64,000 nt of DNA from Polytrichum commune. Lineage: Eukaryota; Streptophyta; Polytrichopsida; Polytrichales; Polytrichaceae. Location: the NCBI GenBank assembly GCA_950295325.1, contig OX485804.1, positions 27,714,001 through 27,778,000 of the forward strand, written 5' to 3'. The translations under genes and the position numbers were made by a program. The number at the start of each line of letters is the position of its first letter. Position 1 is the stretch's first letter. Shown here piece by piece: positions 25,340-38,449 of the stretch. Below the pieces are notes generated by a model. The model was not told the DNA's origin, ran no database searches, and saw only the letters and a program-made list of their open reading frames with translations.

Positions 25340-26116
25340 CGAGGAGTCCCGAGTCCGTTTGCTTCCAAAAAAGGAAAAAATAAATTACAATTGTTAATAA
25401 ATGACGGCCGGTGAGATCGGGGACGCAGACCTGCACCTGGCAGGGGGACTTGCTTGGCGCGGTAGATTGTTCGGGCGTTAGCGAATGTCGTTTGGACACG
25501 AACGACGATGCACCGGCGAGGGGGTCGGAGCTTCTGCTCCAAATGCGGAGAAGGCAATTGCAGCAGGGCCGATGGGTTCGGAGCTTCGGTGGTGATGATG
25601 ATGGTGATGATGATGACGATGATCGAGTCCAGGATCGCGATGCATGATCATCGAGATCCGGCGAGAGTTTCCTACCCCCGAAATTCGAATCCCTCTGGTC
25701 CTGTTCCCACGATGCTTCCTCCTCTGTTAAGTTAGCCTTGAAGGCACCAGGAGCAGTCTTATTAATTATGCTTACTACTATTTAGCACTGTGACCACAAA
25801 TTCCTCCATTCAAATTGCCCACTCACTTGTCGAGTAAGTAGCACGATTCTTCCAACTTACTTAAGTCACCACATGCATGCAAGCCACTGGGAGAAAATGT
25901 CTGCAATTTTCACTGGGAGCTTTCGTGGGTCCCATTGCAAGTTACAAAATTACCTAGTAGCACCGTAACTCAGGCACCTAGGAAACACTTTAATGCACAT
26001 ACCCGGATGAAAAAGCATCGTTTTCGAAGAAGAAAAATGAGGATACACATTTCTTCTATTCTATTTACTGAATTAGTGACAGCACCGTGGTTAAGTTTGT
26101 GGTGGTGATTTAGGGA
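25340..26116. other. Upstream flank of the pectinesterase gene
   Basis: GC-richer than the surrounding intergenic DNA to about 25,700, with a short GATGAT-type trinucleotide run at 25,594-25,625. Several overlapping short open frames on both strands here have no family resemblance and look like promoter-region chance frames. Confidence 0.35.
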
Positions 26117-26335
26117 GGGAGAGAGAATTATCGTATACGGGCGCCCCTTTCATCCGTCCAAAATAAAAACTTGACCCCCTTATGGTTTTGTTGTCAATTC
26201 ATCTCTTCCGAATTCGGGGTTTTTAAAGCTTAATCCGGTGTCAAATCAACTCAAAAGATTATCCTCCCGACTGGACACTATTTCAGAGCTTTTATGTTGG
26301 ATGAATAAGAGGTACGATCATTCCCTTCCCTCTCT
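26117..26335. mobile_element. GAGGGAATTATCGTATACG-family MITE, copy 1
   Basis: The left end ggagagagaattatcgtatac and the right end gtacgatcattcccttccctc are diverged inverted repeats. The interior matches 37,012-37,240 in reverse order and strand (acttgacccc, tggttttgttg.caattcatct, ccggtgtcaaatcaac). The copy is older than the one at 37,012. Confidence 0.55.
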
Positions 26336-26339
26336 TCTG

Positions 26340-29300
26340 TGAATTGGGAAGCTCGCATTGAGAAAGTGGGTCGGAGAGTGGCTCTTAGCTAATCAATGCC
26401 ACTGATGATACTCCTTATGATAATCAACCGGGTTGATATTCACCTTCTTAATAAGTTAGTAAGTAGGTGAGGGTGCGTAATTCGATTCCGGTGGGGAGTC
26501 TGGTCGAAAAGCTCCTCAGAACTCAGGTTCTAGAACGAATAGCATTGATGAGTGGCAGCTCTGGGTTTGCTGTAAAGACACTGGGGCGGGGCGAGAATGG
26601 AGGAGGTTAAGTTCGAAGTGTGAAGGAGGAATGCTGTGCTGGATTGGCCAGGCCAGGCCAAGCCAAGCCAAGCAAAGCAAAATCTTGCACATTTTCCTGC
26701 TGTGCTTTTGGCCTACCTTACCAGCTCCAAATTCAGATTTGGGGCATGCACTTTCTTGCACTCGGTCTTTTGTACCGCCTGGCACTTCCTCCTCACCGGC
26801 TCCTTCCTTGAAGCACCCTCGTCATGCTGCTACGCCAACTGTTTTCCGGCGAGTAATTTCCCATGGCGAAAGAGAAAGAGATTCAGTTACCAACAATGTA
26901 CACTCTAAACTCCCTAGTATCACACCTGTGGCAACCAAAGTGCATGTTGTGTTAACATTAGATGCATGATAAATGGGAGTTAGTGTAGCATGTGACATTA
27001 TGGAATATTAATACAAAACGCAGCATTGTCATGGTGAAATTGACACGTGTAATGTTGAAATTGAATGTCGATAACTCAACATGGGGCAATCCAAGTGGAC
27101 TTATTGGCGTACACCTTTTCGTGCATGTTATTGTGACCCACTGTAATTTGATATACCATGATGGTCTTGGTCAATGTAACTTTTCTTGATCCATGCCATT
27201 TTGGGGTCCCTGAAATCTTATGTTAAAAACTAAGAACATGAATTTTTTTTAGATAACATGAAATGCTTCCAATTGGAAAAATATTATATCGATATCATTC
27301 CCAATAATTTTAATTTTTATAATATTTTATCAATCTATATTATAATATACATGTTTATTCATTTATAAGCCACCCTGATTTTCAATCCACACATAAAATA
27401 TAGTGGACCAAGGTGGTTCCTACTCGAGCTAACTTACAGTTGACATTAATAGGTGTGAAACATGACGTAATTTACTTGATAAAAATGATTCATACTCTTG
27501 GTTAAAAGTTATACCAATGCATAACTCAATTGGTGATCCACACTAGAACTAGGTGATAATGTTGTATGGAATTGATGTGAACAACCTTGCCACATGTTAT
27601 AGTATGTGTTCAACCTACCGAGTTGCGTTAGTGGCGAGGGAGGTATAGTAATTGCATGCCCTACTACAGTTGATGGCAAGGCAACATGTGTTTGTTACTG
27701 GATGTGGTGGTCATGTTATTGTGAGGGCATCAATTATGAATGATTTTGTGCCTCTTTGTATCTAATCATGTTTAGAGACATCAACAAATTTATTTGGTGT
27801 GACCGATACTAAGTGGTGGACAAGGCTAAAGGGAGGGTTGGTGTGTATCCACATAATTGCTCCTCTCAAGGGCCTTATTCCGCATAAAACCTTTTCGAAT
27901 TTTGGATGTAGCCTAGTGCAATTTGCAATTGAAGTGCTTGCACGAAAATATCTCATCAAATTTCACAACCATGGGTTTCCATAAATGAAATGCATATCCT
28001 TAACAAATAAAAATAGATGTCATGGGTTTATGGTTTGTGGGCCTATTGTGGGCACTTCCAACTTTATGTTTGACATTGTTCCTCATTGGATCATATCGGA
28101 ACTTGTCTTATCCATTAATCGATTGTGAATCACAAATTGTCATTATAATTCTTTTTTAAATGAAGTTGAGATGCAAAAGTTATCGAAGTGGAGAATATCT
28201 TTCTCCTTAAACCATCACATAGCCCCTCCCAAATGCATTCACTACCAATTCTAGAATGATGTCTATATTTTGAGCATAGGGTCCAAGATATCATTATAAT
28301 CTTATGTCTTTTTCATATTTGTACGTAGCATGTTCTTAGTTACAAGCATTGTAATAAAAACCACTAAAATATACATGTTCAATCAAGAGTATTGAGCACA
28401 TAAGTCCCCCCCATAATTTATTATGCCCTCCACTGTGCGTCCACCCCATGGCAAGCTTGTTAAGGGCAAGAAGGTGTATATAGACTGATAGAATGGCAAG
28501 CTACTTTCAAGATAATGAAAGTCACTACCTACCTAACCCAGCAAAGATACCTCACATTCATTCAACAAAAATATTGCAAAATATTATGTGGCTTGGAGGT
28601 TGCCTTTTATTTGTTGACTTTGAAAACATAATTAGCTGAAAAGACCCTAAATTGACATGACGAAACCACATTTGAAAATAATTAATTACAAGTTGTAGAA
28701 GCGGTGTTTTCAACATAATAACATGGATGAAAGTAACAATGCTTGTATGCAACAATTCCCTCTCATGTACTTTGGGAGGAAGAGAGAGATTCCACTTGCA
28801 TGTAAAGGTTGTTCGTTAACTACCACATCAGGCTCCTCGCCCTAGTGAGTGGATGGGATATTGCCTAGTGCCTTTCTATAGTTGGGTCCAAACATTGAAA
28901 CACATCCACTTCATTCATGGTCCAACACTTTGTTTATGAAGCTTGTCAATGATGTACACAACCTCTTCCCTGTGACAATTGCATTTGCAAATGCCCATTT
29001 CCTAATATGTAACACAATAACATCCTTTTTCACATTTTTATGACGACCGGTTAATGAAATCAACTGACCATACCAAGGGAGCACTTTAATTCAACGGTAT
29101 TCCACTTTGTTGGGTGGGAGGTCCCATGGTAAGCATGGGGCCTCCATGACTGAAAACGAATGCAAATCATGGTACTTTGCATGGTCTCAAACCTCAATGT
29201 AAACCCCAAGAGAGACCATTGGGCTCCATAATGCAAACCACGCGATAGATCAACAAATGACAAATGGTTGTGAGATTCAAGGCGCCTAGTACCTTACAAC

Positions 29301-29600
29301 TTGATGTTGAAGAAAATTGCTCCTAGAAACCCGGAAAATATTGTCCACTTCAACCATGAGGCAATGTGTGGGCTTCAATTCAGTAGAATCCTCGTCCAAG
29401 GAGATTGGCATGGGCCTTGGCCCAGGTATAAACCCAACTTGTTTCTCAACCACTCACAACTTTAAGAACCTCATTGTCAAACTCAAGATTGGACCGAAGC
29501 TTGAAGATTGGTTTTTAAAACTAGGAGTTGTATTCTCTTAAGTGAAAAATGATGGAAGATTGGTTTTTTAAACTAGGAAGAGTATAATCATGGGGAGATC
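26340..29600. other. Gene-free interval
   Basis: No exon is recognised. 26,640-26,690 has ggccaagccaagcc-type short repeats. At 26,897-26,950 a phrase (tacactctaaactcc.tagtatcacac, tggcaaccaaagtgcatg) recurs inverted at 35,728-35,800, so a small inverted-repeat element is likely. The rest, 27,000-29,600, is AT-rich and unassigned. Confidence 0.35.
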
Positions 29601-29603
29601 TAA

Positions 29604-29946
29604 CTATTACACTAAATATGATATTTAGTGTCACCAATTCCAATTGTCTTGCTCAATACTGATTGTAAACCGCGGTATAGTGTCACCAACACTAAATGCT
29701 AACCCCACATTATTTGTCATTCCTTGTATAATTTTTTTTGGGGGTTGTAGATTTACAATGTTGCAATTACTGTCATTTACCAAGTGATTATTCATCCAAA
29801 TTTCAATCATCCATGACAATGTTTCATCACAAGTTGCTGACAAGAGAATGTAAGGTGTTGGCCAATGGATGAGCTCATCCATCATCCGAAAAGTTATTGT
29901 AGTGACATAAAATACCATATGACACTAAATATCATATTTAAGGTAG
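29604..29946. mobile_element. CTACACTAAATAT-family MITE, copy 2
   Basis: Left end ctattacactaaatatgata, right end tatcatatttaaggtag; both continue to tttagtgtca/tgacactaaa. The interior matches copies at 37,637, 43,516 and 57,968: caatactgattgtaaa, gtgtcaccaacactaaatg, tgtcattccttgt, agatttacaatgttgcaa, atttcaatcatccatgacaat, accatatgacac. No open frame of note. Confidence 0.8.
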
Positions 29947-30334
29947 TTAAAGATGGCCCGGTGAAGTTTGAGAAATAACCGGTTCGAGTCCAAGACTTTA
30001 GCCAAATCACCAATCGCTTCGGAGGAACGTATCGAATATACCTTAAATAAATAAAGTAAGATTTGAAAGATATCAACATGTACCCGGTTGGACTTGGAAG
30101 CACTTGAATCTCGACTGATGTTACCCTAAACCTCCCCCAAACACTCATATGGACAAATAACCTTCTAAAACTCATGTACATAACATTCATATTCAGCCTA
30201 AATCCAAGTGCAAGAGACCCTAAATCGCGCATAATTCCTCATAAATACTTGGACCCACAAAGATCACGACAACTAGACTTGTGAAACGATGTTAGGCAGG
30301 ATGTAAGTTACCATACACAAACTTACTTGAATTA

Positions 30335-30845
30335 GGGCCACTTCACACATGAGACTGACAGCCCGTGACCATTACACTTCAAGCACTCTCATTGGTGGAA
30401 AAGGCGGTGCCGGTCCAAGTTTGCTACTTCACACTACGCTCGAGGGACCAACGGAGTATGTGAACGCAAGATGGATGTAAAGCCTACATGGACTCCTATA
30501 TGGCATCGAATGAATCATGTTTCATGGTCACTTGGACTATTTTCAAAAACCACCTCTTGGAGGTAAGTCTAACACAAAACCGGGAGACCATGACACTCCG
30601 AACGCTCATAACCGTTGATTTATTCTATTTTATCGTGTGTGATGAGGACCCACGTGAATAAAAATGCATTGAAATAGCATTTGGTTGAGGGCCCGGTCAC
30701 ATATGACTTCACGCTCCACTTGAGGGTCCGTGACTAGACTACATGACTTTGGAGGTGTGTTGAGACGGATTGCCTTTGGACACTTTTCTTTTGGGCTCTC
30801 ACAATCTCATGGTCACGGCTCTTGGCTCGTGTGTGAAGTGGGCCC
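30335..30845 (+). mobile_element. Tourist-like MITE, left half of a head-to-head dimer
   Basis: This 511-bp element begins GGGCCACTTCACACATGAG and ends CTCGTGTGTGAAGTGGGCCC. It is flanked by TTA at 30,332-30,334 and TTA at 30,846-30,848. GGGCC-type termini with a 3-bp TTA duplication are the marks of PIF/Harbinger (Tourist) elements. The interior is non-coding; its reverse complement follows immediately as the second half. Confidence 0.85.
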
Positions 30846-30848
30846 TTA

Positions 30849-31347
30849 GGGCCACTTCACACACGAGCCAAGAGCCGTGACCATGAACTTGTGAGAGTCC
30901 AAAAGAGAACATTCAAAGGCCGTCCCAAGACACCTCCAAAACCATGTAGTGTGGCCATGGATCCTCAAGTGTAATGTGAAGTCATATGGGACCGGGCCCT
31001 CAACCAAATGCTATTTCAACGAAATTCTATTCATGTAGATCCTCACACATGATAAGATTGAATAAATCAACGGTTGTGAGCATTCGGAGTGCCACGGTCT
31101 CCCCGTTTTGTGGTAGGCCTACCTCCAAGAGGTGGTTTTTGAAAATAGTCCAAGTGACCATGAAACATGATCCATTTGATGCCATGTAGGAGTCCATGTA
31201 GACTTTACATCCATCTTGCATTCACATGCTCCGTTGGTCCCTCAAGCGTAGTGTGAAGTGAACTTGGACCAGCTCCATCTTTTCCACCAATGAGAGTGCT
31301 TGAAGTGTAATGGTCACGGGCTCTCACTCTCGTGTGTGAAGTGGCCC
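30849..31347 (-). mobile_element. Tourist-like MITE, right half of a head-to-head dimer
   Basis: 499 bp, in inverted orientation to 30,335-30,845, sharing the single central TTA (30,846-30,848) and followed by TTA at 31,348-31,350. Landmarks mirror those of the left half: agagccgtgaccat, gaccgggccctcaaccaaatg, aaatcaacggttgtgagc, acctccaagaggtggttttt, catgaaacatgat, gagagtgcttgaagtgtaatg. Together the halves form a 1-kb palindrome. Confidence 0.85.
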
Positions 31348-31554
31348 TTATATTTATGGCCATCTCATGGAGGTGGCATGAACGTGAAGGTGAGGATGAA
31401 GGACAAACCAAACAATAAACGTTTCTCTCACCACCAGGTAAAGTATTCCTTATCAGGCCATATTTGCTGCCACTCCCAACGATCTACGTAACCTTTTACC
31501 CAAACGGCTCTAATTGTTGAAATGAGCAAACCACCTCAACTATCTCATGTCAAA

Positions 31555-32060
31555 AACACCGTGAGAGTCGGTGTCCGGGAACGATTTTCGGGCATAATCG
31601 GTCGAGGTCCTAGTGTTTCCAACTCCAGCCAGTTACATGTTGTGATCTTTCGGTGTTTCTTCACCACACTACACTAAATATACCAATCACTAAGGGTGGT
31701 ACTGATCCAAGTCACACGCACAACCTAGCCAAATCTCAAAGTCACCAAGGGTCCAAGGTGTTACCGAGTGACACTAAATTCCCAACCACAGTAAAATCTA
31801 TGCTCTTTTACCTTAAGTCTCAAGAAAGTTAATGCACGCCACGTGCTCGTCAGTGAATGGCGCCAAGTGCCTATACTCCTACGCCAAGTTCCGGTACTTT
31901 AAGTGAATAATGCCAAGTGTCAAGATGAACAATGTGTCCTACTTTTAGATCTAAGATCTTTTGGTGGCACTATTTTATAGCATAAAGGAATTCATCAGTA
32001 TCACCCTCACTAATCAATCAGTAACTAGCGGTCGGTTCTCCCCGTTTATTGGTGAGAATT
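31555..32060. repeat. Diverged copy of the nested foldback element, with a CTACACTAAATAT fragment
   Basis: 31,590-31,660 (gggcataatcgg, gaggtcctagtgtttcc, agttacatgttg) and 32,022-32,046 (taactagcggtcggttctcccc) correspond to the two ends of the element at 38,450-39,925. Inside, 31,667-31,790 starts ctacactaaatat and contains gtgacactaaat, a fragment of the CTACACTAAATAT family. Old and partial. Confidence 0.45.
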
Positions 32061-33580
32061 TAGGTGGGCGATTATAACGCAATCAACACACGCACGAGCT
32101 GTGACTCCATAATCCGATTCTTAACTCATTCTTATGCATTAACTCAGTAACTTAACCAAACAAGGCATCGGTAAAATCGCACTACTACAACTGTGGCACA
32201 GGTGCAGGCCAAATTGAGGTACACCAAATTGTGGGTCACACCTACTCCAAATTAAGCAGCTTAAGTGCACGCTTTATTGAATAAATATAGGTGAGGAAGA
32301 AGAAGGCCGAGTCAAGTCCTCGCCCTAAATATATTTCGAGGGTTGGTGCATGAGGCCGCGAAAAGGAGCTTTTTAAGGCAGACGGCGGGGTTCACTGAGG
32401 AGTTATTTTAGAGTATATGAGGACGCTTCTGTTCTTTTTTTAGGGAAACGGGTTTAGGGTATATTACAAGAATATATTTATATATTTATATGTATAAAAG
32501 CAACGGATACATCGAATTCCGTACTGGGCTCTCATACACAGCTTGTACCTCGTGGGACGAGGGCTGTACATGGGCTCCTCTGGGTTTTGTGTCACAAAAA
32601 CATTTAGTCAACCATGCCCAAATATAACTTGGCATAGAGTAGTTGCTGGAGTGGTTGTTGCTGAGTCTCCTTTCCAAAACTCAAATTGCTCGAGGGAGAA
32701 GGAGCGTAAAGGATGTGGGTGCTGTTATTCGGTTCCTTATTCACGTTTTCCAACTGTTGCTGGTCAGATTTATATAACAAAACTCATGTTGTGTTAGCAA
32801 ATCCACGATGAAACATATGCAAAAACCGCAATGAATATCGGACCTCCTTTGCTTTAGTTATACTTATTGAAAGTGCATGTTTGTTGGTTTTTTTCATTGA
32901 ATACATAGGTCTTCATAATTGTGTTCATTATTAAGTGTATAATAATTTTAAATATTTGAAGACGTACGTAGTCTAATCTCGTTTAAACATGTGTCTTGAT
33001 GATATTTGTTCTTTGATCCCCACCGAACCGCATACCAATCAAATCTAGGGGTCCGACTAAGAATGTAACCGCATAGCCTCACATACCTTATATGAAAGTG
33101 TATGCTAGAGTGCCAAGATTGGAGTCCAGCTATGTTTCTATTTGCAAATCGCAATCACTGTATCTTGTGACATGTAGATTTTGGAGAGTCCTTCACTATG
33201 AAGGGTAGAAACTCTGTAGAGCATATATTCTGTGAAGTACCCCCTCCCCCCCCCCCCCAAAAAAAAAAAAACTTTTTTGACGACCAAAATCATGGCATTT
33301 GATAGGTGTTGAACAGTTGAAGACTTCAATATTGAACACTGCCGGTACGGTAGTCATGGTGTGGCACCCCGGTCCTGGGAGGTTAACATTGCCAATGAGA
33401 GTCACCACTCTGCCTCTGTGTTGTCATGGTAAAACTATAGTCGCGGTATGGGTAAGAAACTCAGATTTTTAAATCAAACTTGGCCAATTCCATGGCCCAC
33501 CCAACTCATCACGGTTGCTTACTAATGTTATGCATGAACTTTTGTTTAATATTTAATTTGTTTGAGACTTGGATGATTAA
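32060..33580. other. Gene-free interval with repeat H fragment
   Basis: No exon. 32,980-33,120 is a reverse fragment of repeat H (aaacatgtgtcttgatgat, cacegaaccgcatacc-like phrase with 'cc' spacing). A run of Cs followed by As is at 33,246-33,271. The remainder is unassigned. Confidence 0.35.
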
Positions 33581-33584
33581 AATA

Positions 33585-33925
33585 GATGGGTCTTTAATGA
33601 CCACTTTTTCAACCAACCCACTTCTCCTTTGGGCATGAAACACGTGATTAGTACATGATTATTAGCAAAATCCAAATCAAGGCGGTACCCACTTCCCTTG
33701 TGAGTTTTAGAGCTCATGTGAATATCCTAATTCATTTTCAAAGTGGAGATTTTCATGCTCATCAAATAATCGTGTAGGTTTCACCAATTATGTTGACTAT
33801 CGAGCTTGAAACGTTAACGTATTTTGAGCATGAAATCCAATCTCTTTTGAACACATGTCTTCTTGATGTTCGTTCTTGAATCCACACCGAACCACATACC
33901 ATTGAATGAAAGATGTATGATTAAG
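33585..33925 (-). repeat. Dispersed repeat H, reverse full-length copy
   Basis: The longest copy seen. Read on the minus strand: ggtatgtggttcggtgtgga, gttcaaaagagattgg, ttcatgctcaaaatac, agtcaacataattgg, catgagctctaaaactcac, gagaagtgggttggttg. It matches 15,890-16,170 and the reverse of 2,380-2,700. Confidence 0.6.
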
Positions 33926-34194
33926 ATAAGTGACCGAATTAGGCACACCTACTTTAGTGAGCACTTCGTTTGGAATAACGGATATCTAGATGTTTCACCA
34001 TGTGGAGCTTGATTTTCAATTTCAATTTTTTTTATGTATCATCAATAGTTCATGCACTATTTGAAGGTACATAAATCTTGGCCACGATTGTGACCATGTG
34101 CAATGTTAAGTGTGAATTGTTTGAAGACAAGTTGATAACTTTATCATATAGTACACTCTAAACTCCATAGTATCAACCTTCTTAATGTCGTTCC

Positions 34195-34860
34195 TTCTCT
34201 TATATCTCGAAACCCTAGGGAACGTAGATTAAGGAACCAACCAAGATTGGGGCATGGTAAGGTTGTGACTGTGATTACAAGCTAGATTTAAGGAGACACA
34301 ATCATCTAGCGAGGTGGTTGTGGCTCCAGAAGGAGATGATAGTGGCGGGGTGGATTAATTGACTAGACTTGAGGAGTAGATGTGCACATATGACATGAAC
34401 CCTATGGTTAGGTTTACAAGTGAATTAGCCACCAAGAACAACTTGACAACAAATTGCAATAACATGTAATGAGATATAGGCTAGTCAAGGAAATGAGAGC
34501 AACAAGGTGGTCTGACTAGACTCAACAAATGGATGGGGAGATACAACTAGAACCCTCTGGTCATGATCCTAGGTGAGTTAATAACAAGGAGCTGCCTAGA
34601 AACCCGTCCATTGTTCCAACTAGGAGGTTCCTAATTGGCAATTGGTAAGGTCATGGCTGGACCTTAGAGTGATTTGGAGGTGAGCGCCAGGCTTAGGGCA
34701 AGAACCAAAGCTAAGGAATGACCCGCACAAAAGAGGAGCAAAGGAGGGTGAATCATCTTAACATGATTGTCATTATTGCAATGTTGACTATGTATCATTC
34801 CACAATGTCACGAGTTGCACTAATTATCTAGTATCATGCATCCATGTTAGAGTCGAATCA
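34195..34860 (+). repeat. Dispersed repeat shared with 21,430-21,700, interrupted
   Basis: Both ends match the 21,430 copy (cttatatctcgaaaccctagg at the left; cattattgcaatgttgact and atgtcacgagttgcactaatt at the right). The middle 500 bp is unique within the window and is either an insertion here or a deletion in the other copy. Confidence 0.5.
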
Positions 34861-37011
34861 TCTATTCCCAATCAAGACGTCATCATGAATCTATAGGGTA
34901 TGGGAATTTTGATCATGTTGGGATTGTTTTCAGTAATTTCTCTTAGGGGTGGTTAAAATAAGGTTCCACATTTCACGGCTTGGGCTTTTGTGCATAGAAG
35001 GACATGATTACTAGTTGTCGCGTTAATTAGAGCATGAGTTAGTGAGAATGTCCAAGTCTTAAGAACTAATCAGAAACAAATATTTCCAAAGAGCATGGGA
35101 TTGTAGGTCATAATCTAGACCCCCTTAAGGTATTTATTTTCACTTCTATGAAAGTTTTTAACATATACTTACAATCCGAAAGCAACTCCAAAAGAGTGTT
35201 TAAGAACTTAAAAACTCTTTAGGCTCAACTCTAAAATCCCAAATAGTTGTGGTGCTATAGAGAGGAAGAAGGATTGCATGCAATTTCTAGAATTGAAGAA
35301 GATCGCTCACAATCCGGTGACAATGGAAGAATACTTCGATGATGATTGACAACAATGCACACCCTTCCTAGCAACTTTTACACCAACAATTCTTAGTTTC
35401 TATGTCTCCAACTTTGGTTATTGTATCACCATGAAATTGATTATGTAATGACACATGTCCTTGGATTTGAGTGCTAAAGTGAGGAAGAATTCATCTCAAA
35501 ACAAACGGTTATGGCAAACTCTAGACATTGCTAATGTGTTCACGCCAACGTTTGGCCTCAAAAATTCACCATAATTTTCAATTTCAGGAATAAAATCACT
35601 AAAAAATTGGCAATCCTCCTAAATTCTATGTTCCTACACGAGAAGAATTTGCATTGCCTTATACTTCTCTAGATCTGGTGCATAAGCTCTTAAGTGATCG
35701 ATTATGGGTAGCTCTACCTTAACACTATAGAACTCCATAGTAACACATGCACTTTGGTTGCCACAAGTGTGATATTATGGAGTTTAGAGTGTATTTTTAC
35801 ATGTGCTTCGATATCATGTACCACTAGTGCATGTGTTTTATACAGTTTATGGATAGTTGTCTCATTGCGAGATTTTCCCAATATTAGACAACCTTGCTCC
35901 TTTGTATACATATATGTCAAAATTCCCAAACACTTCTACAACTGAAAATATAATTGATTTGATCTTAATCCAACCCACATGTAGTGTACAAAATTACAAT
36001 CATGCACTTCAATTTTATTTCATGTGGGCCATAATTGACATGGCTTGCAATTACCTGAACACGATGGGGCTTGGGAGTTAATATATAACTTGGAACACAC
36101 TTACATACTTAGGCCCCCCGTTACACTTGAGAGCTTGATAGCTTTAGCAAGAAAAAGTCTTCTTATTGGTGCACCTCTTACACACCCCTTGTTTACTCCA
36201 AATCCACTTTACACTAGAGTTATGCGTAAAGTCTTGGCATCAAACTCCCGTTGAGTTGGTTAGAACGTGAGTTTGAGAGCTTATGCATAAAGTCACCAAA
36301 CTTTCCTTAATATTTCAATTAACATACTCAAAGAGTGTTGTTAACTTTAAAATTGGTTTTCTAGCATGTTCTACTAGAATGGGTGGGCCAGGTTAGCCTT
36401 GTATAAGCAAATTTGGGATTTGGGGTGGCAAGTCCCATGGACATACCTTATTTTAGATCTTAATTTTTCTTTTCAAAGTTTTTGGGATGGCAAGAAGTCC
36501 AAACCCACAATTTCGTCCCTCTTTGAAAACTTTACCCATAGCTTTATTGAGCTTTTAATTTTCGAACTAGGTTCACAATGCTTAAATGACACCTTGATGG
36601 ATCCCATGTGGAACATCTACACCAACCTTATGATCATCTCAATCAAATCCCTAAGCTATCTCACGGAGGTTGTTGAGGAATGTGAAGCTTTAGAGCTCTC
36701 ATTTTGTGGGCTCGAAGCCATAAAATTGCAAGCATTGTTTGGCTCATATCGAATTCTCCTTGTTTGGTACCATTCTCATTCATGGACACTTCACTTTGAG
36801 CGTGGCCACTTTATGCTTACTCAAACTTATTGAGAGCTTCAAGATTAGTCAAGCTTATAGATTGAGCTTCCAAGGAAAGCTTGTCAAATCTAATCTTCAA
36901 ACCCCTCAAGTGTAAGTTTGAGCTCTATTGTAAAAGGGGTCTTAGTGCAACTTGGGGAACCTATATGGTTACTTGAGTCGGAATAATACTCAAATGGGTA
37001 ACCTTCGGAGA
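34861..37011. other. Gene-free interval
   Basis: No exon. A small imperfect hairpin sits at 35,728-35,796 (aactccatagtaacac...gtgtgatattatggagtt), related to 26,897. A 144-codon open frame at 36,399-36,833 has no relatives I recognise and composition like its surroundings. The rest is unassigned AT-rich sequence. Confidence 0.35.
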
Positions 37012-37240
37012 GAGGGAATCATCGTATACGAGGGTACCTCTCATTCAACCAACATATAACACCTGAATAGTATGTAACTTGGAAGTTATTTTTTAAAGTT
37101 GATTTGACACCGGTTTTAGCTTCAAAGACTTCAAATTAGTTCATTCGAGGTCATTTGAGATGAATTGGCAACAAACCTATAGGGGGTCAAATTTTTATGT
37201 CGGATGGATGAGAGGTATGCTCGTATATAGTAATTCCCTC
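37012..37240. mobile_element. GAGGGAATTATCGTATACG-family MITE, copy 2
   Basis: 229 bp. Terminal inverted repeats of about 38 bp: gagggaatcatcgtatacga with gggtacctctcattcaacc at the left, and ggatggatgagaggtatgc with tcgtatatagtaattccctc at the right. The interior is non-coding. No clear target duplication. A further remnant lies at 3,262-3,304. Confidence 0.7.
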
Positions 37241-37254
37241 TACATGTGACCTTC

Positions 37255-37560
37255 CCAACACTTGATTTTTGGTGCCCCCTACTACTTGTGGTCCACCCAA
37301 TCATAGTGGGGGGCATCTGGGTGAACCAAACATTCTCAACCAACCATGTGGGAACCCATGGGCTTGTCATGGGGGACAATAGATATTAGCTAGCTTGTCC
37401 ATGCCCATTCAAGGTATTCACCTTCAAAAGAGGGGAGTAGTTGTTGGAGCCCCTCTAATTAATGTCCATTTCGGAACTACATATAGATTCAGACCATCTC
37501 AAAAATGAAGCAACACCATAAATCACACTAGAGGCAACATCTGAGTCGTCTTTCTTTCAT
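37255..37560 (+). repeat. Dispersed repeat I, forward copy
   Basis: Matches 51,930-52,215 in order: ccacccaatcat.gt.ggg, gggtgaa.c, caaccaaccatgtgggaacc, gcttgtcca.gccc.ttcaagg, ttcaccttcaaaag, ctcaaaaatg.agc.acaccata, gcaacatc.gagtcgtctttc. Inverted copy at 17,510-17,790. Confidence 0.65.
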
Positions 37561-37636
37561 TACTTAAGAAGGAAGATAATCTTCATTGTGATAATAACCA
37601 AGACATTCCTATGAGCTCCAAAAATCATGAGAAAAG

Positions 37637-38035
37637 TGCACTAAATATTATATTTAGTGTCATATGGTATGTTGTGTCATGGTGGTAACTTTTCTAATAA
37701 CACTTCTTATGAGTAAGTTAACAAGTACTATCATCCCAACTTACTTCTAGTTCATCCAAATGCCAATTATTGAAACAAAGTTTGGTACATTCTGCAGCCT
37801 AACGTTTCTGTAATGAATTATTGTCACGGATGATTGAAATTTAGATGAAAAAAACACGTAGCAAGTGACAGTAATCGCAGCGTTATAAATTTACAATGCC
37901 CAATTTCGCTTTACTAAGGAATGACACATAATGCTAGGTTTACATTTAGTGTTGGTGACACTACACATGCAGTTTACAGTTTGTAGTGACCTAGACAAAT
38001 ACAATCGATGACACTAAATACAATACTAAGTGTAG
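37637..38035. mobile_element. CTACACTAAATAT-family MITE, copy 3
   Basis: Reverse orientation relative to the copy at 29,604. It begins gcactaaatattatatttagtgtcatatggtat and ends gacactaaatacaatactaagtgtag. It holds ttcattacagaa-like, attattgtcacggatgattgaaattt, aaatttacaatgccc and aggaatgacac blocks in the family order. It is the longest copy with 57,968 (about 400 bp). Confidence 0.8.
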
Positions 38036-38449
38036 CTACAACCCCAATTCGGATTCGCGAACCACTTTGTACTAGTTACGTGCTTAGTATACTAGGAGAA
38101 GTGGGCTAGTCGGAGACCCCTCGGTAGCCATTTCAAACCCATCTACCCTTACGTCCAACTACCGTATGTCCTTGAAAGGCTGATCACACCGACCAATTCG
38201 GGGGCTGGGGCGAACCAACCCGTACATTGGTTCCTTGGAGGCAAGGGTTTAGACATCCAACAAAAAATGAGTGTATGGGTTGGTTTGCCCGAATCCAGTT
38301 ATAGCACCATCAGTCGGCATCTTTGGTTATCATAGTGTGACAAGCGGTGGGCCAACATCTATTTTTGTACACCTGACAATTTCATGGCTAGAACTGAACA
38401 TAATGTTTGGTGTGATCGGGCATGAGAGTTGAGACTCATGACTGGCACA

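Noticed and set aside
36399-36833. 144-codon open frame
   Set aside because: No motif or family resemblance, no plausible splice partners, and located among repeats.
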